Origin: Laccaria trichodermophora | Taxonomy: Eukaryota; Basidiomycota; Agaricomycetes; Agaricales; Hydnangiaceae | Assembly (NCBI GenBank): GCA_018417955.1 | Contig: JACTVC010000019.1 | Coordinates: forward strand, 186,001-250,000 | Length of the DNA: 64,000 nucleotides | Direction: 5' to 3' | Translations under genes and position numbers: made by a program | The notes under the pieces: generated by a model | Told to the model about the DNA's origin: nothing | What the model saw: the letters and a program-made list of their open reading frames with translations, nothing else | Database searches by the model: none | Shown here: positions 43,616 through 55,488 of the stretch, in pieces | Layout: every line of letters begins with the position of its first letter | Numbering within the stretch: the stretch's first letter is position 1

Positions 43616-44812
43616 TCATCTGGTATACATGATCACGAAGACGGGGAGAATGGCGTCTGCGCTTGGAACGAACAAGGATTCTTCGTCAGCGATCTTGCAA
43701 AAACGCCTTAGGATGCTAACAAGTATGCTTTGACAGAGAAACGAACCTCATCCAACATTGGCTCGACGGTTACATCGCATGCGATTACGACGCGATAGGG
43801 AGATGAGGTGCAAGATGTTGCGAAGCGATCGGCGAGTGCTGGATTCCGATAAGAATATATTCCGTCTCCAAATCTAATGTGAGGTTAATCTCTGCCGTAT
43901 TGCCATTGACAACTTCCTCACCTCCCCTTGTTGAAGGCCACACCGAACGCGAACGACTTGAAGGAAGACTTAATTGGACAACAGATACCGCACGATTTGA
44001 AGCTACACAGCGTGGAATCTTTGAAACCCAAATCGCATATGCATTGCGAGCTATGAAAACTCCGCACTTCTTCGAATTTGGGATTGTTCGAACTGATGAC
44101 ATTGGACGTTAACCATGACCAAATGACGGATAGATAAGCTCACCGATACTGGTCGTGTCGGATACGGACGTCGCGGGGGAGGATAATTTCGTATGCCTTC
44201 GCAAAAGACGGAGATCCCTCAGATGATTCCCACTCGCTCGAAAATTGGGCTCGCACTACAGCATTGGTTAGCCCTTTCCTTCAACATGGCAAAAGCTACG
44301 TACAACTTTTGAACGTTGATCCATCAGCATTGAGCTCTCGCAGCCGAGGCCCCACGCTCTCTCGACGATCGCAAGGAATGCATAACGGACCAACAATTCG
44401 AGGCTGGATGGCGCATTTCTGACAACCTTCTACCTGCCCCAAACGTACGCCTTCTCTGCACCCCATGTTCAGCGTGTGTCGATTTTAATAATTAGGATAC
44501 ATACTTCGCGTGTGACTCTGAACAGAAGTTAGAAAAGGCAGGTTTGCCCGTCGCACGACATCCATGAAGCACACATCCTGTTGGACTCGGACCTTGTCCA
44601 TTTCTCGCGCAGCTCCTGCTGCAATATGGATGCTTGAAACCCTTGTCGACGAATTTCGGCTTCTTCCCGCATATCTTGGAATGGACTTGAGTGTTTCTCG
44701 GTACAGGAATTATCTGCTGGCTGCTTACCTCGCAGAGATCGAGCTGGACGGGTGGACTGGACGTTCGATGGCTGGAGCCCCAGTGAACGACATTCTTGAC
44801 TATGGAGGCCAT
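43616..44812 (-). CDS. Cys-rich array plus PARP-like domain protein
   Basis: Seven exons, 44812-44729, 44674-44505, 44455-44304, 44255-44144, 44092-43922, 43873-43747 and 43693-43616, close to 297 residues. The N-terminal modules are CEICGKKPKF...YCSRSCA, then C-x4-C...FCSESHAK, then CQKCAIQPRIVGPLCIPC. A PARP-like domain follows: AQFSSEWESSEGSPSFAKAY, RSFHSSQCICDLG (the His is followed by Ser-Ser instead of Gly-Thr), SCGICCPIKSSFKSF, RFGDGIYSYRNPALADRFA (no Tyr of the usual Ser-x-Tyr form, an Arg/Phe in that place) and EESLFVPSADAILPVFVIMY. The altered HG[TS] motif suggests changed or lost NAD chemistry compared with the genes at 42468 and 45050. It is convergent with 42468 (113 bp apart) and divergent from 45050. 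Confidence 0.8.
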
Positions 44813-45049
44813 GAAGGTGCGGATTCAAGTTATGGAATCGATGCATATCGGCTTGAAATCAGGTTTCGTGTACGATCTGGCAACAACCTCGTGAAGGACA
44901 CGCTGCAGCCTCGTTTTCACGGCCAACATCTGATGCGGCTACCAGCATGGTATCGATTCGGTGGCACGTCCGTTTAAAAACCATTCTAATTCATTCTCCC
45001 CTTTACATCGATCAGCAACCAGCTCCCGAAGAGCCCCACATAGGCGAAG
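44813..45049. promoter_or_regulatory. Shared bidirectional promoter region of two PARP-like genes
   Basis: Only 237 bp separate the starts of the two Cys-rich PARP-like genes, which point away from each other. Both promoters must lie here or overlap the 5' exons, so co-expression is likely. No specific element was recognised. Confidence 0.45.
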
Positions 45050-46870
45050 ATGACATCTCATATTCCTTTTGCTTTATCGCTGCTCGGCGCTGTTGCGTCA
45101 GGCCTACAAGGCTCGGGGGTCGCGTCTTCTCTTAATCCCCCACCCCCAAGCACTGCATCTGCGCCTCCCTCTGCTCCCAAACAAAACACCTCAAGCTTGC
45201 CTGCCCCATCTGTACCAGTCAATGTCCCTGGATCGACTTCCAATGCCTCAGCTAACGGATTAGGAGCGAGCCCTCCTACCAACAATGTCGTAGCACTATG
45301 CGTTGTTCGTACGATTTGATCATCTCTCCAATCCTTCCGTCCTGATGATTGTTGCAGCATTGCCAACTTCGACCTAAGTATTTTGATGGGACCAAGACGC
45401 ATCCTTACTGCAGCAAAAGCTGCGCCAATAAGATCAAGGCATCCAATCCAAAGACTGGTTCCGGCGCAACCAACGGAAACTGCGACGTACGTCTCGTTCG
45501 TCCCATTCGTCTAGTTCAGTGAATGACTATTCGCGACCCTCTAGTTCTGCCATAATCGACCCAAGTATAACGATGGCACGCGTACTCATGATTTCTGCAG
45601 CAAGGCCTGCGCTAGGAGTGCGGGTGGACCCCAGCGGAGATCGACAATGCCAGGCGCAGGAGCCAATAACAAGGGTATTCCCCTTGTTCATCCTCCACTT
45701 TCAATAGCTGAGAATTATCTAGCTGTATGCCAAGCACCAGGATGTCAGAATCCTCCACATGGCGGTCCAGGTAGCGACTATTGTTCGATGGCTCACAAAA
45801 CGTCAGTACAATATCATCGTGTTACTAGCTATCATTCACTCGCTCGCGATAGCCTCGGAGAAACGTTGTGCCTCATGTGCCTCCAGGCTCCCAAGATGGC
45901 GAATTCCCATTTTTGTTCTCAAACATGTATCGATGATGTTGAGGCGAAAGGACCGATGATCCTGGAGGTTCCACTGGGTCATGCCACTTTCAAGAGCGGT
46001 CTGTCGTCTATATATATCATCAGCTAGGATCTATCCTCAAGGATCTGCTCTATTTGCTCTAGTTGCCGAACAGTTCAAATCATCTTGGAGACATTTCGGC
46101 AGCGCGTGCCCGCCTGTTCGCCGTATCTATAAGATCGTCTCTCCTCCAACATCATTGAGCAACTACAACGCTTATCGGTGAGCTAGGATTTGCGCCATTC
46201 CGGTCAGACCTTCAAATTCACGCCATACTCAGAGCGGCAGTAGAAAGTCGTGGCCAATTCCTATCTGCAGGTCGCACCGAGGGAAACGAAAACCGTCGCT
46301 GGCATGGGACTCGAAGAGTGTGCAACCTTGGGGACAAGGGTCACACTCAGTTCTGTTCTTCGGCGCAGTGTTCCCTCTGCTGTATCATCCGAAACTCGTT
46401 CGACCTTTCACTATTCGGGAAGAAGACCGGTTGGGGAAGGTGACCCTCCCATCTCCTACGTCTTTGTATGTGTGTAACTGACGCTGTGTTGTACAACAGA
46501 TTTGGCAAGGGCATCTATACTTCCTCGACATCTTCCAAGTCAGTCTCTTTTGCTCTTCTGCGCTTCCACATTAACGTAAAGTACAGGTCAAATGATTATT
46601 CCCACAACGACTGCCAGTCTTCCCTGAAGGCGATCCTATTGAACAAAGTCGTGGTCGGGAAGGGATGTAAGCTGTTACAGGACAATACAACGCTGACTGC
46701 TCCTCCATCGGGCTTTGACTCAGTACGTACCACCCTGCTTCCCAAAAACCATGCTCTCAACGATGCCAAAGGTGCTGGCTGAGAAAGGAGGAAGCCTGAA
46801 CTACGATGAACTGGTTGTCTATGCCAACGACGCCATCAGACCGTCTTTCCTTGTAATGTACGAACCTTGA
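45050..46870 (+). CDS. Cys-rich array plus PARP-like ADP-ribosyltransferase
   Basis: Nine exons (45050-45304, 45358-45486, 45545-45801, 45853-45998, 46063-46177, 46233-46439, 46500-46538, 46587-46722, 46772-46870) close exactly to 332 residues. A Pro/Ser/Ala-rich leader precedes four Cys modules: CVHCQLRPKYF...YCSKSCA, CDFCHNRPKYN...FCSKACA, CQAPGCQ...YCSMAHK and CLMCLQAPK...FCSQTC. The PARP-like domain follows with its entry helix (AEQFKSSWRHFG, VRRIYKIV) and H-Y-E residues: RRWHGTRRVCNLGD, RFGKGIYTSSTSSK with NDYSHND, and LNYDELVVYANDAIRPSFLV. All three catalytic residues are kept, so an active NAD-dependent ADP-ribosyltransferase is likely. Some donors are weak (GTTCGT, GTCAGT), which may mean alternative or inefficient splicing. 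Confidence 0.88.
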
Positions 46871-47005
46871 ATCATCAGGCACTAAGTTATGCAGTAGCGC
46901 AGGCGCTGAAAAGGATATGAAGCGAACCATAACGGGGTCATTTATAATAATATAAGCAGTAAACTATAGTTCGCATTATTGTGTACTGTACAATCTGAGG
47001 TCCAG

Positions 47006-48195
47006 TCAATCTGCGTCATTCCCTTCGAGCTGCGCTTCCTTCTTGGCCAGCACGGGAAAGCTGCTTTGCAACAGCGCGTTGCGGGCGGACTGCCAGACCA
47101 ACCACATCAACGTCACCATTCCGCCTGTTAGAATGAGGCTGAAAGGAAAGGGTGTCAATTATGAAACTTCAACGACCACCAAAAACGGTGTTTGTTACCT
47201 CTCTAATACAGCTATAGCTAGAGGAAGAAGATTTCAATAATGAGGCAACTCGATGCTTGCAGAGAAGGAGTACATACCAAATAAAGCGCGAACCTGCCCA
47301 CAATAGACTATACCCCTGCAGCTACCCTTGACCAGCAAAGAGGGGACCGCAGAGTTGAGTATCCCAGAACCAACGATCCAGAAGAGCCAAGAAAGGAAGA
47401 TCCAGATGGCTTGGGCACCTATGGACGACACGGGGTGCTTCGACCATGTCGGATGGAGGAAAAGGAGCGTGTATGTCCCCGCTGTCAAGACGGTCCAGCA
47501 GGCCGAGAAACTATTTATGATGTTTGCCTGTCGTTGAGCAACGTGTAACAAGTATGAGAGAAGGACATACAGGAGCATCCTGGCTCCCGTGCGTGTTTGT
47601 ATATTCGGATAGTTGTGGTTGAATCGGTATTGAAGTACCAACCAACTGGCAATCGCAACCTACCCACAACAATAACGCATCAATCCGCCTTCACGTAGTA
47701 GAACGAAATCCACCATACCTCGATCAGACTGCTCAAAACCAAGAATATGTACACAGCTACAATCAAAATCAAAATCAATGGGTGAACAAAAAATCATCGC
47801 CTCCAAACTTGAATGAACGCACGAGGGGCATATCGTTGCAGCCGAACACCAGACGTCTTATTCAAAGCCTTCGGGTGATTTCGTGCGTACTTGTACGCCC
47901 ACGAAAGAGCGACGAGATACGAGAGGGCAATCATTAGAGTAAGACATGCCGTTAGACTTGTCGTCGTGCTTGTGAGATACAATGTCCGAGTTGAAATTAG
48001 GGCTTCTGGAATAGGGAAAGACGATGGACTTCGGAACCCAGGGGAAAATGAAGTGGAACCCGTTGCCAGCAAAGGTGTTACAGACGTTGAACTTGAAGGC
48101 GTTGGCGCTGGAGCCATATAGGGAGGGGACCAGCCAGGGAAGGGGGGTATGATGATGAATGGGGAGGAAAAGAATGACACAGCCAGCCGATCCAC
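47006..48195 (-). CDS. Polytopic membrane protein, unrecognised
   Basis: The likely start is at 48195 (MDRLAVSFFSSPFIIIPPFP). A Pro/Ser/Thr-rich stretch leads into a first span (LTLMIALSYLVALSWAYKYA). After a GTGCGT...TGTAG intron comes VYIFLVLSSLIEVAIASWLV, then RMLLYVLLSYLLH, SACWTVLTAGTYTLLFL, AIWIFLSWLFWIVGSGIL and, after a last intron, LILTGGMVTLMWLVWQSARN, with the stop at 47006-47008. The result is six or so spans with a short Glu/Asp-rich tail. The layout recalls MARVEL-type or other small fungal plasma-membrane proteins, but no diagnostic motif was seen. Splice sites of the middle introns were not all tested. Confidence 0.6.
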
Positions 48196-48302
48196 GCTTT
48201 CAAATAAAGCACGAGTTTTAAATGAGGTCGACTACTTGGGTCCGCTGCCGCGTGGTATGTTCGGAAATGAAAACATCGGTCCCTTGGGGGTGGCGTCCTA
48301 GT

Positions 48303-48612
48303 GTCGTCACATTGATTGACAGACGAACAACAACCTGAAAGATATACGTTGTCAAAGTAGAGCTGGAAATCAAGGGGTCAACTGGAACGAGGATCATCCC
48401 TCCACCCAACCTCCCTCTTTAGTAAGAGAAAAAAGTGAGCTCGAGCGGTAGGAGAATAAGAGGCATACGTGTTCTACATACTTCGTAGCTGCGTCTTGAA
48501 TCGTTGTTGAAAAAGTATCACGATAGGTGCTGCAGTCTCGGAATGTCAGCTACTGTCAATATCTCTCATGGAAATTGTGAACTCTTTGCCTCGTACACAA
48601 GAAGAACGAAGA
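48303..48612. repeat. Degenerate direct repeat, copy 1
   Basis: Starts GTCGTCACATTGATTGACAG and ends ACACAAGAAGAACGAAGAA. The internal blocks AAAAAAGTGAGCTCGAG, TAAGAGGC and AAGTATCA-GATGAGTGCTGCAG-like recur in the same order in copy 2. Confidence 0.7.
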
Positions 48613-48629
48613 ATAGCTGGGGTCTTAAT

Positions 48630-48902
48630 GTCGTCACATTGACTGACAGACGACTGGAAGTTTGGGAAGAGCGCTGGCTGGAAGTGATGCGTCAACTGGT
48701 ACCTATTCAACCTCCCTCTAGAAATGAAAAAAGTGAGCTCGAGTGGTTGGATTCGAAGGTGTATAAGAGGCGTACTGTGTTCTGCTTCAAAAGTAAATGG
48801 TTGTCGAGTAAGTATCATGATGAGTGCTGCAGAATATCAGCTACCATCAATATCCCACAAAAATCAAAAATTCTTCGCCTCGCACACAAGAAGAACGAAG
48901 AA
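48630..48902. repeat. Degenerate direct repeat, copy 2
   Basis: Starts GTCGTCACATTGACTGACAG and ends ACACAAGAAGAACGAAGAA. Head-to-tail with copy 1, separated by about 17 bp. The identity of short blocks with frequent indels points to an old duplication. Confidence 0.7.
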
Positions 48903-49090
48903 GCCAGGATTGCGCACTTAAAATCACCGGCTCACTATAACCAATCAGAACTCATATATGTCTTTTGAATGTATGCACAAAAACATAGTTGGTGAGGGGC
49001 GTGCAATAACAAATGGGGCCATAATCCTAGCAAGCATACACATACACGTCCTCATGACGAGTCCCCGCAAGTTCACGAGTGGTTCTTCTT

Positions 49091-50474
<1,384 letters not shown>

Positions 50475-51528
50475 TGTTGAGTCTTGAGGTCGAGGTCTTG
50501 ATGCTCTGCGCGACGATATCCACACAATTTCGAGGCCGAACAATTTAGGCTTTTGCCGAACCAACTGTATAGTTTGGCGTTGCACAACATGCCATAACAA
50601 TGGTTGTACTGAGTCACTTTCATAATCAGGGGGCGAGCCAGTCAAAAAAAAAAAACCTTGGGTCTATCTCGAAGCCACATTGCAAAATTCCACTGTTTAC
50701 ATTCCCTGCGAGAATTTTGCACGCGGAGGAATGAATGGCTCATGCATTTAGAGTAATGGTCCTCGCGCCTATCCTAACACTGGCGGAGGGCGCGTCGAGG
50801 AGGTAGGAGGGGCAGGTGAATGGCAATCGTCGTTGCTGGAATGGGACTTTGAGCAGAGAGCGCCGCCAGGCCATTTGGCGACGTATTGGGAATAGCTTTG
50901 AACGGTTGGAGAGAAGTTCTGCGACTGACGGTAGGAGGGGTTCAGACGGCATAAATCATTCGAGGTTTATGTAGGACGAGTGAGGTCCACAAGGAGACTG
51001 TTATAGGATACAATTCTCAACATATGTCAAGGATTAGCCAAACGAATGGCAATTCATAGAGTTACTAGGGCATATCAGATGAATTGAACATGTACCGGCT
51101 TTGCTGAGGTTCAGAGTCATCTTCTCTTGTTTGGCTGCTTGCCCCTTTATTGGTCCTTCGACTGCTCGATCGGCCCTTTCAACCTCTCATTTGGTATTTT
51201 GAGTGCGTGTTGAACCACTTACTTATTTTTTTGCGTGTTTTTGAGCCATTTTGTCATCAAAATTCGTGAGGTCCCTTTTTTTTCGGCCTTCGGCCAGACC
51301 AGCCTCCAAGCTTTAGTTCGCGATCCATATTCCGCCACCCCCTTACGCAATCTCGACCATGACCTGGAAATGTAGTGGTATACTATCCATGCATGAAGCA
51401 TTGTGATGAACTAACCTGACAGACAACAACTCAAAAACAATTGACATATTGAACCAACTATGCGACTTGACCAATACACCTGTATTCTTTAAGGAGGATA
51501 TGTTGCCCTCACAATGTTGTGCGTTTCG
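50475..51528. other. Upstream region of uL4 and 3' flank of the NACHT gene
   Basis: No supportable gene in about 1.05 kb. An A-run (50645-50655) lies upstream of uL4, as often seen in promoters of highly expressed fungal genes. Confidence 0.4.
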
Positions 51529-53992
51529 CTAATTGAACAGTCTGACTGGGTTAAGATGATCAAGTAACAAGGGAGGACACACCAGGAGGTAATGGGCGAC
51601 AGACTTCTGCATATCATGGATTGAGAGATGACCATGAAAGTGTCCAAAATCTACACCGTTATGAACTTCCATCACACGTTGAAATGAGTCTGGCGAAATT
51701 TTTTGAAAAAATATTCCTAGTTCGTCTGAGGAAGGTGAGGATTGTGAGAGGTGGAAGGACCAGTGTCGCCACCATTTCAAACTGCGCAGCTGTTGACGGA
51801 GAGATTCCCAATGCCGTGCAGCAGCATCCGGTAGGCCATCATCCAACACAGGCTCCGAGATACACTTATCGATGTGCCTCAACAAGAGCAATGTAATTTT
51901 GGTGTGTACATCACACCCAATGAAACATTTTTTAGAGCGGATTGAGTCAGAAAAAAATTCTTCAAAAAGATGGGGATGGCTTCCCATGCCAGCTTCAAAA
52001 AGACTGACAAGACAGTCACGTAGCGGAATAATGGAGTTAGGATCACCATCTTCAACCGACATCTCGAACACTGTAGCCATCGCCTGGGTCATGGGATATA
52101 CGGCGGTATATGCAGTTATTTCAGGGAGCATCGCAATCCACATGATAAGATGTTCAGGTGAAGGACTTTGATCCACTGTGGAAGCAATTTCACGGTCAAG
52201 GAGGGTGCGATAGCGGAGATGGAGTTCTAAGCAAGTGTTTTGGATGTCCTAGTCAAGAAGGTGAATTCAGAATGCCACGACAGCATAGCACAGGAAGTCA
52301 GCTTCACATTTTTCTTCAACCATGACAATATGAGCGCCAGTACATTTGGTTTGTCCAGCCGATGTCGCATGTTGCGCTTCAATTTATCCGAATAATCCAG
52401 GACCGCTTCATCACTCGCACACTCAGTTAAAAGATTTAAAAGTTCTTGGGTGGGTGCAGCATCTTGAAAATGGTCATACCAAAACGACAAGGCGTATCGG
52501 ATCGCTTCAGCTGCACAGTTCTTTTGAGAATTAGTGTCATGAGACTAAACAGCACCCACGTCGGCCATCGCCATCAACGACAGTTTTACGAAACAAGACC
52601 CGAAAGCACATTTGTGTGATGTTGGCATGCACATTCTTTGAGTCTAGGAAGTAGTCCCCTGATCGTGAGCGGTCCACAAAAAAGTCAATCAGTGATGCAT
52701 GAGCTATCTTGATAGAAAATTTTAGGCCATCAACGTCAATAATTGAATGGACGTCATACAGCAAAGACTCAAAATCTCCACGTTCGAGGCCTAGTAGGTG
52801 CTGAATTAGAGGAATGTAATTGTGTTCCTTTCCCGTCACGATGAACAATAGCAGACCAATAATGCGCAAGGTACCCTTCGGATCACGTGTCGAGTTCAAA
52901 ATCTCTTGATATAGCGAGTCAAGATCTGCAAAGGCTAGATGATTGGAAGGGGAGCCGATACCGAGAACGGTTTTGAGCCTGCTGGGGGGGTAATGTCGAG
53001 GGTCATCAATGAACTTTATTACTGTTGACGGATAAATGAAATGCCCTGAAGCCTTCTTGACAAGAGTCTCGATGTCGTGGTAAGATGGCCATGTTCTGGA
53101 GAGGCCCCGATCCTTGCGAATGCGTTCAAACTCTTTCCGAAGAAAGATCGACACATCGTGACGGGATTCAAAATCTTGAGTAAGTGGGATATGTCGAGAT
53201 AATTTCAACAAGTTGTCGTTGAAGATGTTTCGGATATGGGGCTCTGGACGGCTGGCGATAAGGAAACAAATGGGGAGCCTCTGCCCGCTGACCGCTTCGC
53301 GGATGGCATAAAGGATGCTACATTGGTTGCCGTCGCCATCACACTCATCCAACCCATCAATAATAATAAACCTGTGAGGACTATACTCCTTTGAAATTCG
53401 TCGGAGCGGCTCAACCACAAGGTTTTGCAACTGTACTTTGACGGAACGCGAGAATACTAATGGATCATTTTCGACAATTTCCTCGATAATTGGCTTGGTT
53501 TCGGGAAGGTTTACCGTGAGCTGGTAAGAGATGGTAGCCGCCAAGTGTTTTTCAGAATTTCGATCGGACGTTCTCCGAGAAAAGAAGAAGCTGGAAGCCA
53601 GTCTTTTAGGGTTCTCCTCTTCGCATCTTTCTGCAATAGATTGAGCAATTGCAGACTTCCCAGCTCCTGCAGGGCCATAAAGCCAGAGAAAGGGTGGCGA
53701 CGCATCCGATGTAATCAATGTCATTAAATGGTTTAAGATACTCTTACGAGTATCGGGGTGGCATTTTGGAGGAGGAAAGCGCTGCTGCGAATCGTGAAAC
53801 GCACTTGCAACAACTTTGGAAGCCAGCAGCTCGAATCCTATAGTGAGTTTCGGTGAAGATGAAGACGATCGCTGTAGGTGCTAGTGACGCACCTCTGAGT
53901 GGTTCGCGGCCTTCAAGTGAAATGCTAGCATTTCCATTTACGTTGTAGTAGTTACCACCATGAATTTCCAAGTCACTTGTATTGTTGAACAT
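51529..53992 (-). CDS. NACHT-domain NTPase (NLR-like)
   Basis: Exon 1 (from 53992) encodes MFNNTSDLEIHGGNYYNVNG, the short N-terminal motif seen on many Agaricomycete NACHT proteins. After a GTGCGT...TATAG intron the frame continues into GFELLASKVVASAFHDSQQR. The NACHT core follows, with Walker A GPAGAGKSAIAQS (about 53690) and Walker B RFIIIDGLDECDGDG (about 53370). Also visible are an RxSSR-type ICFLIASRPEPHIR segment and a winged-helix-like region with HNYIPLIQHLLGLERGDFES and HASLIDFF. At least two more exons follow (around 52520-52300 and 52235-51529) with no recognisable repeats. Fungal NACHT proteins act in self/non-self or symbiont sensing. The effector and ligand parts are not identifiable here. 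Junctions after 52540 are approximate. Confidence 0.85.
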
Positions 53993-54288
53993 AGCAAGGG
54001 AGATTGTGGGTTGGACAATGAACGTTTGAACGCTAACAGGAAGGCAGTGTGGCCTTTAGTGTGGCAGGTGCCTACTCAAAACCGTTCTAAAGACGACACC
54101 CATCACGAACGGGCGGTTCGATGAGGATGGACTTTTCCAGCTGCTTTATACCTGTTACCTGCGTGCCCCACTCCCGCTTTGCTACTCTCCCGTGCCAAAC
54201 GTCGGTGCGTAGTCCTCTTGTCAACGTTTTCGATTTGTACGACTGAATTGGCTATAAGACTTGCAGTAACACCCAAACCCCATAGAAA
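53993..54288. promoter_or_regulatory. Divergent spacer between the NACHT gene and HEM3
   Basis: About 296 bp between outward-facing starts. It must carry promoters for both. No element was recognised. Confidence 0.3.
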
Positions 54289-55488
54289 ATGCCCAGGGCA
54301 ATTGTCACTGATGCAACGCCTGTCGAGGGTGAACAGAAGGCTATTGTTATTGGATGTAGACCTTCAGCTTCCACCCTTGCGGCCCCAAGATACAAGCAGA
54401 GCTCGTGCGCAGCCGTTCTGAAGTCCTCTTTCCTGCCTCCTGTTTTGAACTTTCCTCCAAAAAAATTTCCCCAGCCGGAGATAGGGACAAGGCCCTTGCC
54501 TTCCGCTCACTGAGCCAGATTACGGAGAGGGGTGGCGCTTCTTTGTGGACGACTGAACTGGAGGATGCACTCTCCGACGGCGACATAGACATACTCGTGC
54601 ATAGTCTCAGGATGTCCCGACCAAATTGAAGGAGGGATGCGAGATCATACCTGTGCTGGAGCGAGAAGATTGTCGCGACTGTTTAGTGGTGAAGGATGGT
54701 CTCCCCTATCGGACCTTGGAAGAGCTGCCTGCTGGCTCGGTTGTAGGCACAGGAAGTGTTCGAAGAGCCGCACAAATGAAGCGAAGATACCCTCTGCTTG
54801 TCTTCAAGGATGTGGTAAGCACTTTTTTAACTGCATAATCCAGCATTATTTCTTACTTTCCCTGCTTTAGCGCGGAAATATGTTTGTGCACCGACTACTT
54901 GACATTTGACTTGCTGACCGAACCGTTCATGTTCGCAGCGACACACGCCTTCAAAAGTTAGACTCTCCCGACCTGCCCTACACCGCTCTTATTCTCGCTT
55001 CGGCTGGGCTGCTTCGTCTCTCCCTCCATGACCGCATCACCTCATACCTATCGCCACCCATATCGTATCCAGCCGTCGGGCAAGGTTTTCTCGGCGCTGA
55101 GTTCCGCTCCGCCGACGCGAAAGTGAAGGCCATGGTTTCGAGATTAGAAGTTTGGCAGGATGGCTGGGCCGTGAGAGCCGAGAGAGCGCTATTGGGGATT
55201 TTGGAGGGTGGTTGTGCCGTTCCTGTTGGAATATGGAGCTCCTGGAGCGGCGACAACATCGCGTCCGAGTCGCTGGTTCCAAGTACTGGTTCCCAGCTCT
55301 TGCTGAAGTCGGTGATGACATCTCCGGATGGTTCGGAGGAGATTACTGTTGAGACAACTGGAGTTGTTGCGTCTGTTGAAGAGGTATTGGAGTTGGGGAA
55401 ACAATCAGCCGTATCTCTGTTAGAAAAAGGCGGGCGTGGAATCATAGTGGACCTTAGGGCTGAGATAGACAGAGCTGCCAGTGAGTAA
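54289..55488 (+). CDS. HEM3: Porphobilinogen deaminase (hydroxymethylbilane synthase), with apparent frame breaks
   Basis: The heme pathway enzyme joining four porphobilinogen units. Recognisable parts: AIVIGCRPS at the start, [34 protein letters not shown] with [79 protein letters not shown] and the cofactor-binding Cys in [10 protein letters not shown]. Two introns (from about 54816 and from about 54880) close well. However, the frame shifts twice: around 54384-54390 and at 54606-54610, directly in the usually invariant HSLKD motif. Each is explained by one missing base next to an A. All the rest is well preserved, so either these are assembly errors or the gene was broken very recently. 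HEM3 is normally essential and single copy. Confidence 0.88.

Larger units (their letters stand above)
48196..49090. other. Intergenic region dominated by a degenerate tandem repeat
   Basis: About 0.9 kb between the membrane-protein gene start and the 3' end of the uL4 gene. It contains the two repeat copies listed separately and no supportable gene. Confidence 0.5.

Noticed and set aside
50740..50952. 70-codon minus-strand frame upstream of uL4
   Set aside because: No motif and located in the probable uL4 promoter.
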